DNA of 64,000 nucleotides from Calamus simplicifolius (taxonomy: Eukaryota; Streptophyta; Magnoliopsida; Arecales; Arecaceae), in assembly GCA_900491605.1 (NCBI GenBank), contig UESW01001781.1:86801-150800 (forward strand), written 5' to 3'. Each line of letters begins with the position of its first letter. Within the stretch, counting starts at the first letter, position 1. This document shows, piece by piece, positions 48,775-61,491 of the stretch. The notes below the pieces were generated by a model. It did not search any database and was not told the origin of the DNA. It worked only from the letters and a program-made list of their open reading frames with translations. The translations under genes and the position numbers were made by a program.

Positions 48775-51700
48775 ATGAAGATACTTATCTGAAATGTCAG
48801 AGGAGCCCGTAAACCTTCATTTCGTTCCTCTTTTAGGAGACTTATGCAGTTATATAATTTTGATATCTATGTTCTTGTCGAAACCCAATTATCAGGTGAC
48901 AGTCTAGCTCGGTTCAGGAGACAGGTTTTTAGATCTTGGTCTTCTTATGCTATAGAGTCTACGGGGCTATCTGAAGTATTCTGGTTCTTTGGTATAATAC
49001 TTCCATCAGGGTGGATGCCTTTCATCGGTGCAACCAGCAAGTTGCCCTTGTTATCTCTAAGGGGACTTCTGCCCTTTGGCTCCTCTCGGGAGTTTATGCT
49101 AGCACTAATTTTTGGAAGAAGTGTATTCTTTGGTCTGAGATTCACTCTCTTCTTGCTTAGGGAGTTTCATCCCTTATTGCAGGAGATTTCAATTGCAATG
49201 TTGGGACCAATGAAAAAAAAGGGGGCAGACAGCCTAGTGATTTAACGAAAATTTTGGAGTTTCGGACTTTCATTTCTGATGTTGATTTGCTTGACTTGGG
49301 ATTCTTGGGTTCTCAATTCAGTTGGTGTAATAATCGCCAGGGATCTGCACGAGTTTGAGAGAGATTGGATAGGGCTATGGCCATGGCCCACTGGCTTCAG
49401 TATTATCCATTTATTACTCATCTTCCAAGGATTGCTTCAGATCACTGCCCCATCTTGATATCCACATATGTGATTGCTTAGTAGCGAAGATCATTTCGAT
49501 TTGAACAGTTCTAGACCTCCTATTCCTCCGCTCGAAACCTCATCTCTCAGGTATGGCGGTTACATGTGAGAGGTAATGCTACTTACAGGCTATCTTGGCG
49601 CCTTGAGCTAACGAGACGCAGACTCTCTAGATGGATTAGACTAGAGGTTGGGGATCTGGTTAGACAAGTGGAACAGGTGAAAGATGATATTATTACCTTC
49701 CAAACCAAAGAAGATCAAGAGGGCTACCTTATTGATCATGACATCACATCTCTTCGAGCTAAGTTAGCTCTTTACCACTCTCTTCTACAGCAGCATGAAA
49801 CTTTTTGGAGGCAAAGGTCTTGGATTCAGTGGATTCGAGATTGGGATCGCAATACCAGATTTTTTTACCAGGCCACCCTGAAGCGTCGAGCAGCAAATAG
49901 AATTCGGTGGATTGCTGTTGAGGCAAAGCATTACCAGAAGGATATTCACATTATTAGGGATCAGCTTTTTCACTTCTTTCAGTCTAGTTAGTCGGAGCGC
50001 ACTGATGATGGGTTTTCTGTCCATCCAGTCCCGACTGCTAAGAAGGTCTCAGCAGAGGAGAATGACTGTCTTATCAGGCTGATTACAACGGATGAGATAC
50101 GAAAGGCTATCTGGGATCTTGGGCCTGACAAGGCTCCTGGGCCTGATAGGTTTTCGCCTTTCTTCTTTTGCCATTATTGGACTATAGTGAGCCAGGATGT
50201 TGTGCAAGCTATTCAGAGTGTTTTCCAATCCAAATCAACTCATGCTGATTGGGACCAGACATTCATTACTCTTATGCCTAAGTGCTCTGATGCTTCCACC
50301 CCTTAGTATTTTCGGCCCATCATCTTTGCACTACCTTATATAAGGTCTGTGCGCGTATTATAGTCACCCACCTACAGAATGTGATACCTCACCTCATTTC
50401 TATTGAGCAAGGTATCTTTATCAGAGGGCATTGCATTACTAATAATATCTTTATAGCCCAGGAGTTTATGCACAACCTTCAGAGATCTTCTGCCTGCCAG
50501 TGTCTTATAGCTGTTAAGCTAGACTGGAGCAAGTTTATGGCAGGGTGAGCTGGGCTTTTTTGTACCGTACTCTTCATGAATTTGGGTTTGATGGCCTTTT
50601 TATTGAATGGATCATGGCCTGCATTCATAGACCGTCATTCTCCCTTATCATCAATGGTAGTTAGACTGATTTCTTCCACTGTGCTATTGTGCTGTGTCAG
50701 GGATGCTCCCTATCTCCTTTCCTATTCATCCTTGTTGCTGATAATCTATCTCGTGCGTTCACTCAGGCACAGAATGACTTTCGCATTGCCCCTTTTACAG
50801 TGGCACCCTAGGGCCCCTCGGTCTCTCATCTTCTGTTTGCTGATGATTGTATATTATTGGGTCAGGCTACTATCCATAATGCGGCGACCTTTGCTTTTAT
50901 TATTCAGCTCTACTGTCAGGCCTCTAGTCAGAAAGTTAATCTTTATAAGTCCATGATTTGTTTTAGTCTGAAAATGACTGTTATAATAAGGGAGTCCATC
51001 CTCCAAACCCTAGGCATTACTACTCAAACTGACCGGCTATCTTATTTGGGAATCCCTATCACGGGAAGACAGTTGTGATGTAGAGATTACCTTGACCTAG
51101 AGCGTCGGGTCCGTGACCGTCTTGATGGCTGGCAGGTCACGGAGTTATCTAAATGGTGAGGATTACCCTTCTACGCTCGGTCCTCACCTCTCTTCCTCTT
51201 TATCTTCTATCTAACGCTACTATCCCGAGAACTTGTCTAAGGAGAACAGAGAGATGCTTTAGAGACTTTCTCTGGGCCTCCATACAGGACGACCATGGTA
51301 TTCATCTACTGGCATGAGACACTATCTGCTTGCCAATTTCGAAAGATGGCCTTGGAATTTAGTCTTTGACAGTCAAACAAGAGGCGCTGATTGCTAGGCA
51401 TGCTATGCGGTTCCTACTAGATTCGCATTACTTCTGGAGCTCTTTTATGCGGGCTTGTTATGGGGCTTGAACTCCCTTTACGGATTTTTAGTCCTCCCAT
51501 GGATATTCTTCTTTCTGGAAGGAGGTCTGCCAGCATGCTCCGATGATCTTGAATAACATCTCGTGGATGATTGGTGATGGATCTTTGGTAGATGTTGTTC
51601 AGAATACGTGGATTGCTGAGCTCCTCCTATCACTCTGGCCTACATTTATCAGCATGGATGTTCCTAGCAGCATGAGAGTAACAGATTTGATCTCTTAGGA

Positions 51701-52790
51701 TCATACATCCTGGCACATTCCCTTAGTGTCCCGGTTCTTTGGGAAGGAGTTAGCTCGTAGGGTGCTTTCTATTCTGCTCATACCGGGGCACTCATCTGAT
51801 ATCAGATTATGAAAGAGATCATGTCTTTTTAGTACACCTACCAGGGATATGATGAAGATTTATAGGCCATAGCCGCAGCATATGATGGATGCAGCGTAGA
51901 TCTGGAAGGTTCCTATCCATCCTAGGATCCAGCTCTTCATCTGGAAGCTTGCTTGGAATTGTCTTCCCACCTGCTCCTTGCTTACTGGAAGGAGAATGCT
52001 CATTCAGGTTACTTGCCTATTATATGGACAGGAGGAGGAGACCACTGATCATGCCATCTTTAGTTGTCCTAGAGCGAGACAGATCTGGCTGATGATGGGT
52101 TACCACCCTATGGAGGGTCCTGATGTCTCTCGAAGGACTACTCTATTGAGTGACATCTGAAGGAGAATCCGGTAGCAGGGCGCTATTTGGGCTGGCACAG
52201 CCTACCCGATTTAGCTATCACGAAACCTACTTATTTTCACTGATGATGTATTATCTCCCCGTAGGGTTGTGAGAGAAGTTATTTCCTTCTCTGAAGAATA
52301 CACACTCCATGGTTCTGCTTCTGATTCTGATAGCTATGGCCACTGGGGCTCCTCTGCTATCTCGGCAGCGGACCGACATATGGTCTTCATATCTTAGGAG
52401 CCCCCCTCCAGGGTTTATCAAAATCAATTTTGATGGGAGTGTTCGGGGAAGATGTGCAAGCTCAACATTTATTATCCGTGGTACTGATGGAGTAATGTTG
52501 GAAGCGGATGGCTTCGGCCTCCTAGATTCCTTAGTTCCTCTGGCTGAGCTTCATATAAATTGAGCTGGTATTTTATATGCCACTCAGATTCTTCATGTTC
52601 ATTGTCTCTTCATTGAGGGGAACTCTACTACGGTCATCCAATGGGTTCGATAGGATTACTATAATCATATTCAAGCAACCCTTTACTTCATTATATCTGG
52701 TCTATCTGTTTGAAGGCTCATATATTTTAGATATGGTATGTTTATTGAAAAACTAATGCTGCAGTAGATTGAATGATGATTTATCACTCT
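48775..52790 (+). pseudogene. LINE ORF2: endonuclease, reverse transcriptase, RNase H
   Basis: Starts MKILI, a TGA in place of Trp, then NVRGARKPSF (apurinic endonuclease start), FDIYVLVETQLSG and, near 49440, SDHCPILI. A long linker (49566-49991) leads to the reverse transcriptase: GPDKAPGPDRFSPFFF near 50120 and the catalytic LLFADDCILLG near 50830. A zf-RVT-like region (51890-52160, with TDHAIFSCPRARQIW) and an RNase H-like region (INFDGSVRG near 52420) follow. Multiple stops and frameshifts mean it is dead. The domain order with terminal RNase H matches plant L1 lineages. Confidence 0.88.
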
Positions 52791-52923
52791 ACTTTTTGAA
52801 TTTTTTGGAAACAAAAAAATTCTTGCCTTCAATCTACTAAAACAAATTTTATTTTTTTTTTAATATATTAGAATTGGTTCGCACTAGATTAATATCATCA
52901 TCTATTTTTTTTAAAAAAAAAAA

Positions 52924-53190
52924 CCGACTCCGAAGGCAATGACGCTACCGGTCGCGGTCACATCAAATTAAAACGTTCCAAAGGAATGGGCTCTAAAGTC
53001 CAAGATGAGCGCACAATATTCGTCGCAAGCCCTGACCAGAGAGCCATTGCTATTGCTCCAAAAGGTCCAAAACTCCGTCCAGCAGCGCACTCACCACCGC
53101 AAGATCCTGGCCTTTGTCAGAAGACGCCGAGATCCACATAACCCCTCCCCCTCCTAACACCCCTCCTCCAGAGTCCAGACCAAACCCACC
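52924..53190 (+). promoter_or_regulatory. Proximal upstream region/5' UTR of COMT copy 4
   Basis: Continues the sequence broken off at 40523 and matches the 5' flanks of copies 2 and 3, including the ctctaaagtccaagatgagc block. It is the only native DNA left between the LINE tail and the ATG at 53191. Confidence 0.5.
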
Positions 53191-54186
53191 ATGGCCTCTG
53201 CCGACGGGCAAAAGCCCCTGCATACCACCCGAGATGAGGACGAGGAGGCCTTCTTGTACGCCTTTCAGCTCACTTCCTTCTCAGTCCTCCCCATGACCCT
53301 GAAAGCCGCCATCGAGCTTGACCTCCTCGAGATCATGGCCCGGGCCGGCCCCGGTGCCGAGCTATCCTCTGCTGAGATCGCTGCCCACCTCCCCACCTCC
53401 AACCCCCAGGCCCCCGTCATGCTCGACCGCATACTCCGCCTCCTCGCCAGCTACTCCATCCTCACCTGCTCCCTCTCCGACGACCCCAACGGCCGCCCCC
53501 TCCGCCGCTACGGGCTCGCCTCCGTCGCCAAGTTCCTCACCAGGAACCGAGACGGCGTCTCCATCGCCGCCCTTTCCCTCATGAACCAAGATAAGGTCCT
53601 CATGGAGAGCTGGTATGATTTCCAACCACAAAAGCAGCCAGTCATTCCACAGTTATTCCAGGAATAAGTTTATTATTCCTGGTTTATTCCTCCGTTTTTC
53701 TTGGTGGCAGGTACTACCTGAAAGATGCGGTGCTGGAAGGGGGAATACCGTTCAACAAGGCCTACGGGATGACGGCGTTCGAATACCACGGCAAGGACCC
53801 GAGGTTCAACAAGGTGTTCAACGAGGGCATGTCGAACCATTCGACGATTATTATGAAGAAGATCTTGGAGAATTACAAGGGTTTTGAGGGGCTAGGAGCG
53901 CTCGTGGACGTAGGAGGCGGCACAGGAGCTACGCTCGGGATGATCACGGCGAAGTACCCTGGTATTAGAGGGATTACCTTCGACTTGCCCCATGTGATCT
54001 CTGAAGCTCCAGCTATTCCAGGTGCCTTAATTATTCTCACTCTGATGGTTAGTCGCTTATTTGGACCAGTCGGTCTGGAATACCGTGATGAATATTAAAT
54101 CGTGGAATGGGCTGGGTGCAGGAGTGGAGCACGTGGGAGGTGACATGTTTGAGACCGTGCCAAGTGCGGATGCCATCTTTATGAAG
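53191..54186 (+). CDS. COMT-like copy 4, exons 1-3 with intact frame (partial gene)
   Basis: Exons 53191-53612, 53711-54021 and 54122-54186 join to 798 nt, 266 codons, without stop or frameshift; intron ends are GT/AG. Residues 1 to about 135 are the dimerisation domain (EEAFLYAFQLTSFSVLPMTL). MNQDKVLMESWY and FEYHGKDPRFNKVFN line the phenolic pocket in characterised COMTs. LVDVGGGTGATL is the SAM-binding motif I, followed by DLPHVISEAP, VEHVGGDMF and DAIFMK. The last exon, with HDWSD and the catalytic His, should start after intron 3, which is entered by a Gypsy element at 59152; it is not in the window. Start chosen as the first ATG (ccaccATGG). It would be a cytosolic SAM-dependent phenylpropanoid O-methyltransferase if exon 4 survives. 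It is the least damaged copy. Confidence 0.85.
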
Positions 54187-55761
54187 GTGAGTTTTGCCGT
54201 CTTTTTTTTTTTTTTTTTTATTGGATGGTGGGACTTGGAACGAAGGATGGCGGAATAGACGACAAGATTCGATAATCTCACTCAACAGTTAGCGACACGT
54301 GTGACTATTGGTCTGGCTTGGTGTTGCAATTAATTTTTCATCAGACGCGTGAATCCAACCTGTCATCCATCGCTTTTTAAATGGGTTTGGGTTTAGTATA
54401 AATAAATTCGTAGCATAAAAGGGTTAATTCATCCATGTATGTTATTAAGCAATCAGATTCAGGTCTAAATCTTGGACCCCTTTTCATTGGAATTGGTCGT
54501 TTAACATGCTTAACCTGTTAAAAATCTACTTAATATGGTTTGTTCCACAAGTTTAACCAGATTTGACTAGCTTAGTAAATAAATTATGAGAATTATATTG
54601 AATTAGATAATTTAATACATAGCTTGGATTTAGATATGAATTGTTGACATTTAGTAAACGATAGCTGCCTTTATGTAGGAATCATGCCAATGCCTTGTGC
54701 TAAGCTTGCATCTATGATTGCGCCGTGCACCGTGCACTGCACTAAATCTTGGTAGATGGAATGGTGATATCTTTTTAAGTTGAATACAACTTTGAGTTCT
54801 GAGTATATATATATATATATACACACCTACATATACCTACATATATAGTATCTTTCGAATCAATCTTTTAAAATCTCGCTCAAATTTCTTCAGCCATCTA
54901 TATCATTTTTTTTATTTCTTTATTTATAGTATGATACAAAAAGTATATGAAGGCAAATTTTATGATATTTTTAATGTTTTGTGGATGGTATTATAAACAA
55001 TCTTTTGCTCGAAGGGCCTATGTAAGGGTATAGAGACGTAAATATGTTATATAATGGAATTAGAGGGTTAAGATTGAAGCATTATTTTTTTTTTGAAAAA
55101 ATAAAGAATATAATAGCTGAAGTCTAGCTTTCTAGAAAGACTCACAAAGATAGAAATTTTACCCTTTTTTTATAAAAAAAGTTCATCCTATATTTTTTTA
55201 TATATAATGTAGTAAAATTCAATATTTTAAGATTATATAAAAATGTAATATTATAATTACATTATAATTTAACAATATTATAACATAGTTTAATATTAAA
55301 ATATTGCATTATGATGTAATATTACAATAAAAAAATTGTAGTTTAATTATGAATACTTGAGAATCTTTAATGGATAAGGATAACCAGTGATAGATCCTAC
55401 ATCGCTCGGTTGCTGTAACATGGGTTCAAAGCAAAATTTATAGATGAGGTGAGATATAATATTGTGAGTTAGCTAATTGGAAATAGTGTTGTATTAATGG
55501 ACCGGTGAAGTAGCAAGTACAACATATTGAGATATAATGTTGTGAGTTAGCTAGTTAGAAATGATGTTATGAGATATAAGACTGATGCCCATTGCTGTGA
55601 TGATATGATGGGAAAGAATAAAATTATAGGATATTTTAAGGAGCATTCCCATTTAGTTTTCCTTTCATACAAGGTGATTGGCAAAGTCTCTCTCTTTACA
55701 TCATAACAGACTAACACTTCTCATTGGTAGCACCCTGACATGCCGTGCTTACTGTAGTAGT

Positions 55762-56086
55762 GAGCTGTTTTTTAAATTGGTGTCGTTTGATAGCAGTTTT
55801 ATAACAATGGCTTGGGAGGAAAGATTTTGCAAGAAGAGGGTTAAAGTAAAAAATGTTATTTCAAATGCATTTTTTATTTCACCATGCCAATCAAAAAACT
55901 TTTTTTAAGAAGCACCATTTCTTTACGTGAAAGAAAGCTTTGCGCGAATGTGGAACGACAATAAGAAATGAAAGCATCATTTTATGTGGCATTTTTACTT
56001 TAACCTTTTTTTTTTTGCAAAATGTTTACCTTCAAAACCGTTGTTGTTAAACCGGTGTCAAATGACATCAGTTTGAAAAACAGCTC
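55762..56086. repeat. Foldback MITE-like element, copy in COMT copy 4
   Basis: Inverted counterpart of 8628-8950, with ends GAGCTGTTTTTTAAAT and the complement of GAGCTGTTTTTCAAAC. It was already in intron 3 before the gene was duplicated. Confidence 0.6.
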
Positions 56087-58208
56087 CATAGCTTAGGGTA
56101 GAGTGTTAGTGCACCTATAATGGGTGTCTTCTACATGAGCGTGGGGGTGCGGCCACTCCTTAAAAACCAGGATATAAGCATGAGTAAGTGTTATGAACAT
56201 CTAAACAGGCACATAACCATAATCATGCAAACTCACTGGAATTTTTTTGGTTAACAATGTTATGTGAATAATAAGCTTGGCTTGTCATACTAAAAAAAAT
56301 TGGTTAAATAAGTTTAACTCCAATATAATTTTATGATTCTAAACTTATTTATCTAAGTTATGTTTAAATTTAAGATGTATTATTAATATGCATGATTTTT
56401 CTTTGTGCCGAACATATGGGGATTGTTGGTTGTTTATATTTTACATGTTTCAAAATATTTCAACTTTTTATAGCATTTAAACTCATATTGGATGATAAAA
56501 GGCTTGTTAGCACCACTTTTATATTGAGTAATGTGCACTATTTTTATATTGAGTAATGTCAAATTCGATATCTCAAGGTAGAAGGGCTCGTAAAGATTGG
56601 ATCCAATCTTTCTTTATAGATATATTTGTCCTGCAGTTAGGTTGTGCCAGTGCTCCCTTATGACGTTGTTATGGTCCAAATAAATGGCCAACCAAATTAA
56701 TCACGAGAGATTGTGCCACCAATCCTAGAAAATATTGTGTCCTTTCTAGCTTTCTATGATTAAAAGTTTAGGTTGTACTTGATTTTAACAATATTAAAAT
56801 ATTTATAATTATATAATATTGATTATTATTTTATATAATATTATATTATTATTTATTATTTATCTAATTATATACTATTAACATATTATATATAATAATA
56901 CTAATAATATAATTTTAATGATATTTCATTAATGAATAATTAATATTATATTATTTATTTATTATATTTATAATATATATTATTATTATAATAGTATAAT
57001 ACTAACACATTATATTATTCTAATATAATAATAATACTATTACTTATTTATTACCACAAGATCATTGCTATTATATTATTGTTTTTATTTACTATATATA
57101 TGATACATAATAACATATATTATATATATATAATATAATATATAATATAATAATAGCTATAAGATTGTAATATTATAATATATTACATATTATAATGTTG
57201 TAATGTTATAATAACATAATATAATTAATATTATATTCTTATTTATATTACTATACTAATATCAGTTATATTTGTATCTATGATATTATTAATTATTATA
57301 ATATATTATATTATGTTATTATAATTATATTTTATATTATAATTTTACAATATCGTATAATTCCATTATTTTTGTTATTAGTTTCAAATATATTATTTAT
57401 AATAAAATAATGAATAGAAAATATTTTTTCACCTACCATTTTTTAGAGATCAAAAAATAAAAAAATATTTATAATTATATATTAATATATTTATTATTAC
57501 ATTTCTAAAAAGTTATCTTAGGTTCCCTCCAAAAAAGCTATTTTTAAAAATAAAAGTCAAAATAGTGTAACCAAACATTTTTTAACAATAAACTTAGTGT
57601 TTTTATTATATTAATAATTATGCAATATATAATTAAATATTAATATAAGAAATAATGCACTTTATCTACTTGATGAATAGTTTGATTTTCACTTACCTAC
57701 TCATGGTTTGAAAAGTATCACTTAATTCATTAAATGTAAGCTTTCGTTCATGTCTATTAGCTTTTGTTATACACCAATTTAAAACATCAATTTTTTTTTG
57801 TTATTTGAAGAATAAAATCTTCTCAACTCAAACCAAACAACCAAGTAGATGATGAAACTAGTTCAACTAACTAGAGTAATAAGATGAGAGGACGAAAGAG
57901 GAGAGGAATGGGTGACCGTCGATTTTGTCAGCTTGCTCAAACTACCCAAGATGGACAATTGGATCTAGAACACGAGGAAGAGAAGGAGGAAGGGGTGGCT
58001 ATCGACTCTATCATTTTGCCAGTAGCATTATGTTCAAATCCCATTGTTTCGCTAGTAGCATCATGTTCTTTTTGACGAACATGATCGTTATTATTGATGC
58101 AACAATGGGTCTATCATAGTAGGTGTCAAAATCATCAAGTGACCTCACATTGCCAGTAACCTACACCTGCCACTAAAACTCGCCCCATATTGCTGCATAT
58201 GTTAGTGC

Positions 58209-58579
58209 CACCTTCAAGCAATTTCAAGAAGATGGCAACATAGTAGTCACCTAACCTTCAAGCAATTTCAAGAAGATGGCAACATAGTGGTCACCTCTTA
58301 GATAGTTGTAGAAGTTGGTTTTGAAGATATGTTTGATGTTCTTGGGGTTGTTAGATGACACTATAAGGCATGATGATAATGTTAGTTGGGCTTGTTAGCA
58401 TTAGCTAGCTTCGTTGCCTATTTCAGTATTTGGTCTTTATTCTTAACCATTTAAAAGAGGCTTATTTTTTTGAAGGCTCTCTAAAGGATTATTTCTTGCA
58501 TGTGTTGTGCTTCATAAAATAGTAGTAGAAGAAGAGCATGATGAAGAAGAGAGTAGGAAGGAGATAAGGATAAAAAAGT
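58209..58579 (-). pseudogene. CYP94/CYP86-like P450 fragment (copy in COMT copy 4)
   Basis: Minus-strand counterpart of 6178-6492, including the 41-bp tandem duplication at its 3' edge (58209-58290). The deletion at 58579 removes DNA immediately upstream of the anchor-like stretch. Not coding. Confidence 0.55.
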
Positions 58580-60529
58580 AATAGTGAAGTACAAGTTCTT
58601 TAATAATGGAACCAGGAAGATTTTGATATAGAGAGTAGCGAGAAATCAAGAGTACACTAAGACTACATTCAACTATTTAAATGGTCATGGCAAGAATTAC
58701 ATTGAGACAATTACATCCAAATTTTATGCTGGCATTCTCTCAAATAGTTTTCAGCATCATTGATTCGATTACAAACATTGAACTCAGCTTTCTGAATTTG
58801 CAAGTGGGGCCTTTTGCCTTATTTGAAAGGCTAAACATCAATGTAGAATTAAAGAAGGCTAAAATTAGCAGATGAAATGGATTGGAACCTTTCATTTCAT
58901 ATGCTTTATAAAAATTAGTAATTAAATAGAAGTAAGGAGATACCAAAGAGCATGGCGAATTATGCTCGGATTAAGTTGTTTAGATCGAAGGTCCCTTGGG
59001 TTGTTTTCAGCTGAATTTTTTTCTTTATTAAGAAAGTCCTATAAAATTTGATTTTTGAATGTTTTCTACGTTCCTTCCATCACATCCTTTCATTTTTGTC
59101 CTCTTTTTTTAAATTTAGTTCAAGAAGCGTGGGGCCAAAACCCTCTGAGTCTGACACGCTCTAGTCCCAAAATTTGAGCTAGGGTGACAACCTGCCGCAT
59201 GCCAGGCATGCAAGGCGTCTCGAATTTCGACACATAAATCAATAAGACAAAAAAATCTAAATCCATGATTTATTACAAACCATAATTTTCAGTCTTGGGC
59301 TACTAGTCCTACACACAAGCAATTCTGGACTACATCCATATAATGGATCTTAATTTATTTAATAGAAGCTCTATCTACCCCAAATATCCTTCTTCACTCC
59401 TGTTGCTCTGAAAAACATTGTGAGAATTATATGAGCTCACACTCAATAAGTAAGCCTAATACAGTTTCAAATCATCATATCTTATCATATCATATCAAGA
59501 TATTCTCAAATCATATTTTTATAAAAACTTTTAATTTCAAATACATGTATCATGCTATCAGCGCATTCATATCATCAGCTCAAAATAATTTGGAAGTTTA
59601 ATTAAACAATAAATACTAGAATATGCAATGTAAATAAATCATTGTTTATACATTCATTGTTTTCTTATGTGTTCCACGGTCCTACAATACTCATCTATTG
59701 TATCACTCTTAAATGTCCCCTAAGAGGAAGGGTCCTGGTACCAGTATTATGCCATATTATAATCTATCATCAGAACACATCTTACGGATGTGTGTCCTCC
59801 ATATATCTTCCCCTGTGAAGGTGGGTCATGTAGCACTTGGCATTTCAAGTCATATGAGAACTGTGGCGACACAAACAAATAAATTCCACTGTCATCATCA
59901 TGATTGCATATTATCATTTCGATAGTACCAACATAATTTGCAAGATTAATATAATTACATTTTTGCATATACATATATAAGTCATAATTTGCAAAACATT
60001 ACCTACTACGATAGTCATAACAAATGCTTATTTGTAAATTTATAGTATTATTTATTAATTCAATATAAACGAAACTTCATTTTTTATATTTCATAAATAT
60101 GCATCTAATTATAAATTCATGATTTATGAATTAAATAATTATAAAATTTATAATACTTGGCTTACTTACCTCAGTATGCAAATCCCAATTGATAACATAG
60201 CTATTTGGATACCTGATCACCTACAGCATCATTTTACATAATTAAGTTTCTAAAATCTGAATAATACAGTGACTCAGACCACTTCACGGGCCCAACTTTG
60301 GGCTCGAATATCTCTCAATGTATACACCCAAATAGGGAAACAAAATTATTCTCAGAAACTAGAATCAATCTGATTCGGGCCATAATTTTATTTTACCATT
60401 TTTGGCCCATTACAGGGCCCAAACAGCGGCTCAAAAATGGCTCACAGACTGACCCAACATGCCCAAAACTGGCTCAGCCCAGTCGGCCCAATCTCTTCCC
60501 TTTTATTTTCTGCTGTTCCCCTGTTTCAA

Positions 60530-61080
60530 CCAAAACAGGGGCATTCCATGCCGACGGCCAGGGCCACCGTCGGCCAAAATTAGGGGCGGCCCGGCCGTCA
60601 GTGGCTGGACCAGAGCCGGCCGCCGCCGCGGCTGGCCCCCCTTCCCTCTCTCTCTCCAATTTCTTCCTATCTCTCTCTTTCTCTTCCACGATCCGCCGCA
60701 GCTAGGATTCACGCCGGCGACACGGCCGACCAAATTCGGGGCGGCCCAGCCACCGATGGCGGGCCAGAGCCGGCCACCGCTGCGGCCGGCCTCCCCTCTC
60801 TCTCTCTCTCTAATTTCTCTCTTTCTTCCCTTTTCTCCCTCACGATTCGCCGTGGCACATTACTGTGCCGGCGGCACGGCCGGCCTCCATGGCCGGCCGG
60901 ACCTCCACCGGATGCCTGCCCGGTGCCGGTGGGGGTCTCCGACCGAAGCTCAGGCCCGGTGAGGCGACGGGCATGCCGCTGGACCCGAACCGAGGATCAA
61001 ACCGGCTGCTGCAAGCTCTCTCTCTCTCGTCTCTAATCCCTTCTCTCTCTCTCATTCTATGACTTTCTCTCTCTCCTTCC
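60530..61080 (-). other. GC-rich segment of the Gypsy LTR
   Basis: This portion carries repeated ggccggcc/gccggcg motifs and (ct)n tracts, including two similar blocks near 60600-60680 and 60760-60840 with cggccggc...ctctctctct. Open frames in it are compositional. It would correspond to the leader/U5 part of the LTR. Confidence 0.5.
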
Positions 61081-61491
61081 CAGGCATGGATAGGGGACTT
61101 ATCAGGAGCAGATGGCGCACGATGATGATGGGAAGGAGGCATTCGAGGATGATGGGAAGGAGGGTTCGTGTGATCCTTTAAAGGTGATGCAGACTCTTAA
61201 AATCAAGGGATTTGAGACTCCATTAGTTATGGGGTATTCGAAAATACAACCGTCAGGTGTTATCTATTCCAAGAATATCGCGATTAAGTTTCGCGATCAG
61301 GTAATCATATCTCGAAGGTTACATTCTCCCCTCCTTAAAAAAAATTCCGGCCTCGAAATTGATACACTTTCATTGGAGGAATTTAGAATTCCAATTTGTC
61401 ACACAATCAACTAAGTCTTTATTCAAAAGTTAACAGTCGTAGCTACATCATTAACTATATTAAAATACAAATAGTTATGGATACTTCTTTT

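Larger units (their letters stand above)
40524..52921 (+). mobile_element. L1-type LINE inserted upstream of COMT copy 4
   Basis: The flanks aagtgactccaaag (40510-40523) and aaccgactccgaag (52922-52935) are a degenerate duplication, and an A run (52913-52923) forms the 3' tail. The LINE has ORF1 (40652 to about 47486) and ORF2 (48775 to about 52790) with endonuclease, reverse transcriptase, zf-RVT and RNase H regions, all with stops or frameshifts. Without its two inserts it is about 6 kb, close to full-length plant L1. It is inactive. Confidence 0.85.
54187..59151 (+). other. COMT copy 4 intron 3 (part within window)
   Basis: Homologous throughout to intron 3 of copy 2 in inverse orientation. 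It lacks the solo LTR of copy 1 and the hAT of copy 3, and has its own deletion of about 250 bp at 58579. It contains the AT-rich block (56780-57395), the foldback element and the P450 fragment. It is broken at 59151 by the Gypsy element. Confidence 0.8.

Noticed and set aside
60298..61142. Open frames of 100-167 codons in the GC-rich part of the right edge
   Set aside because: They lie within the Gypsy LTR, overlap on both strands and are low in complexity.
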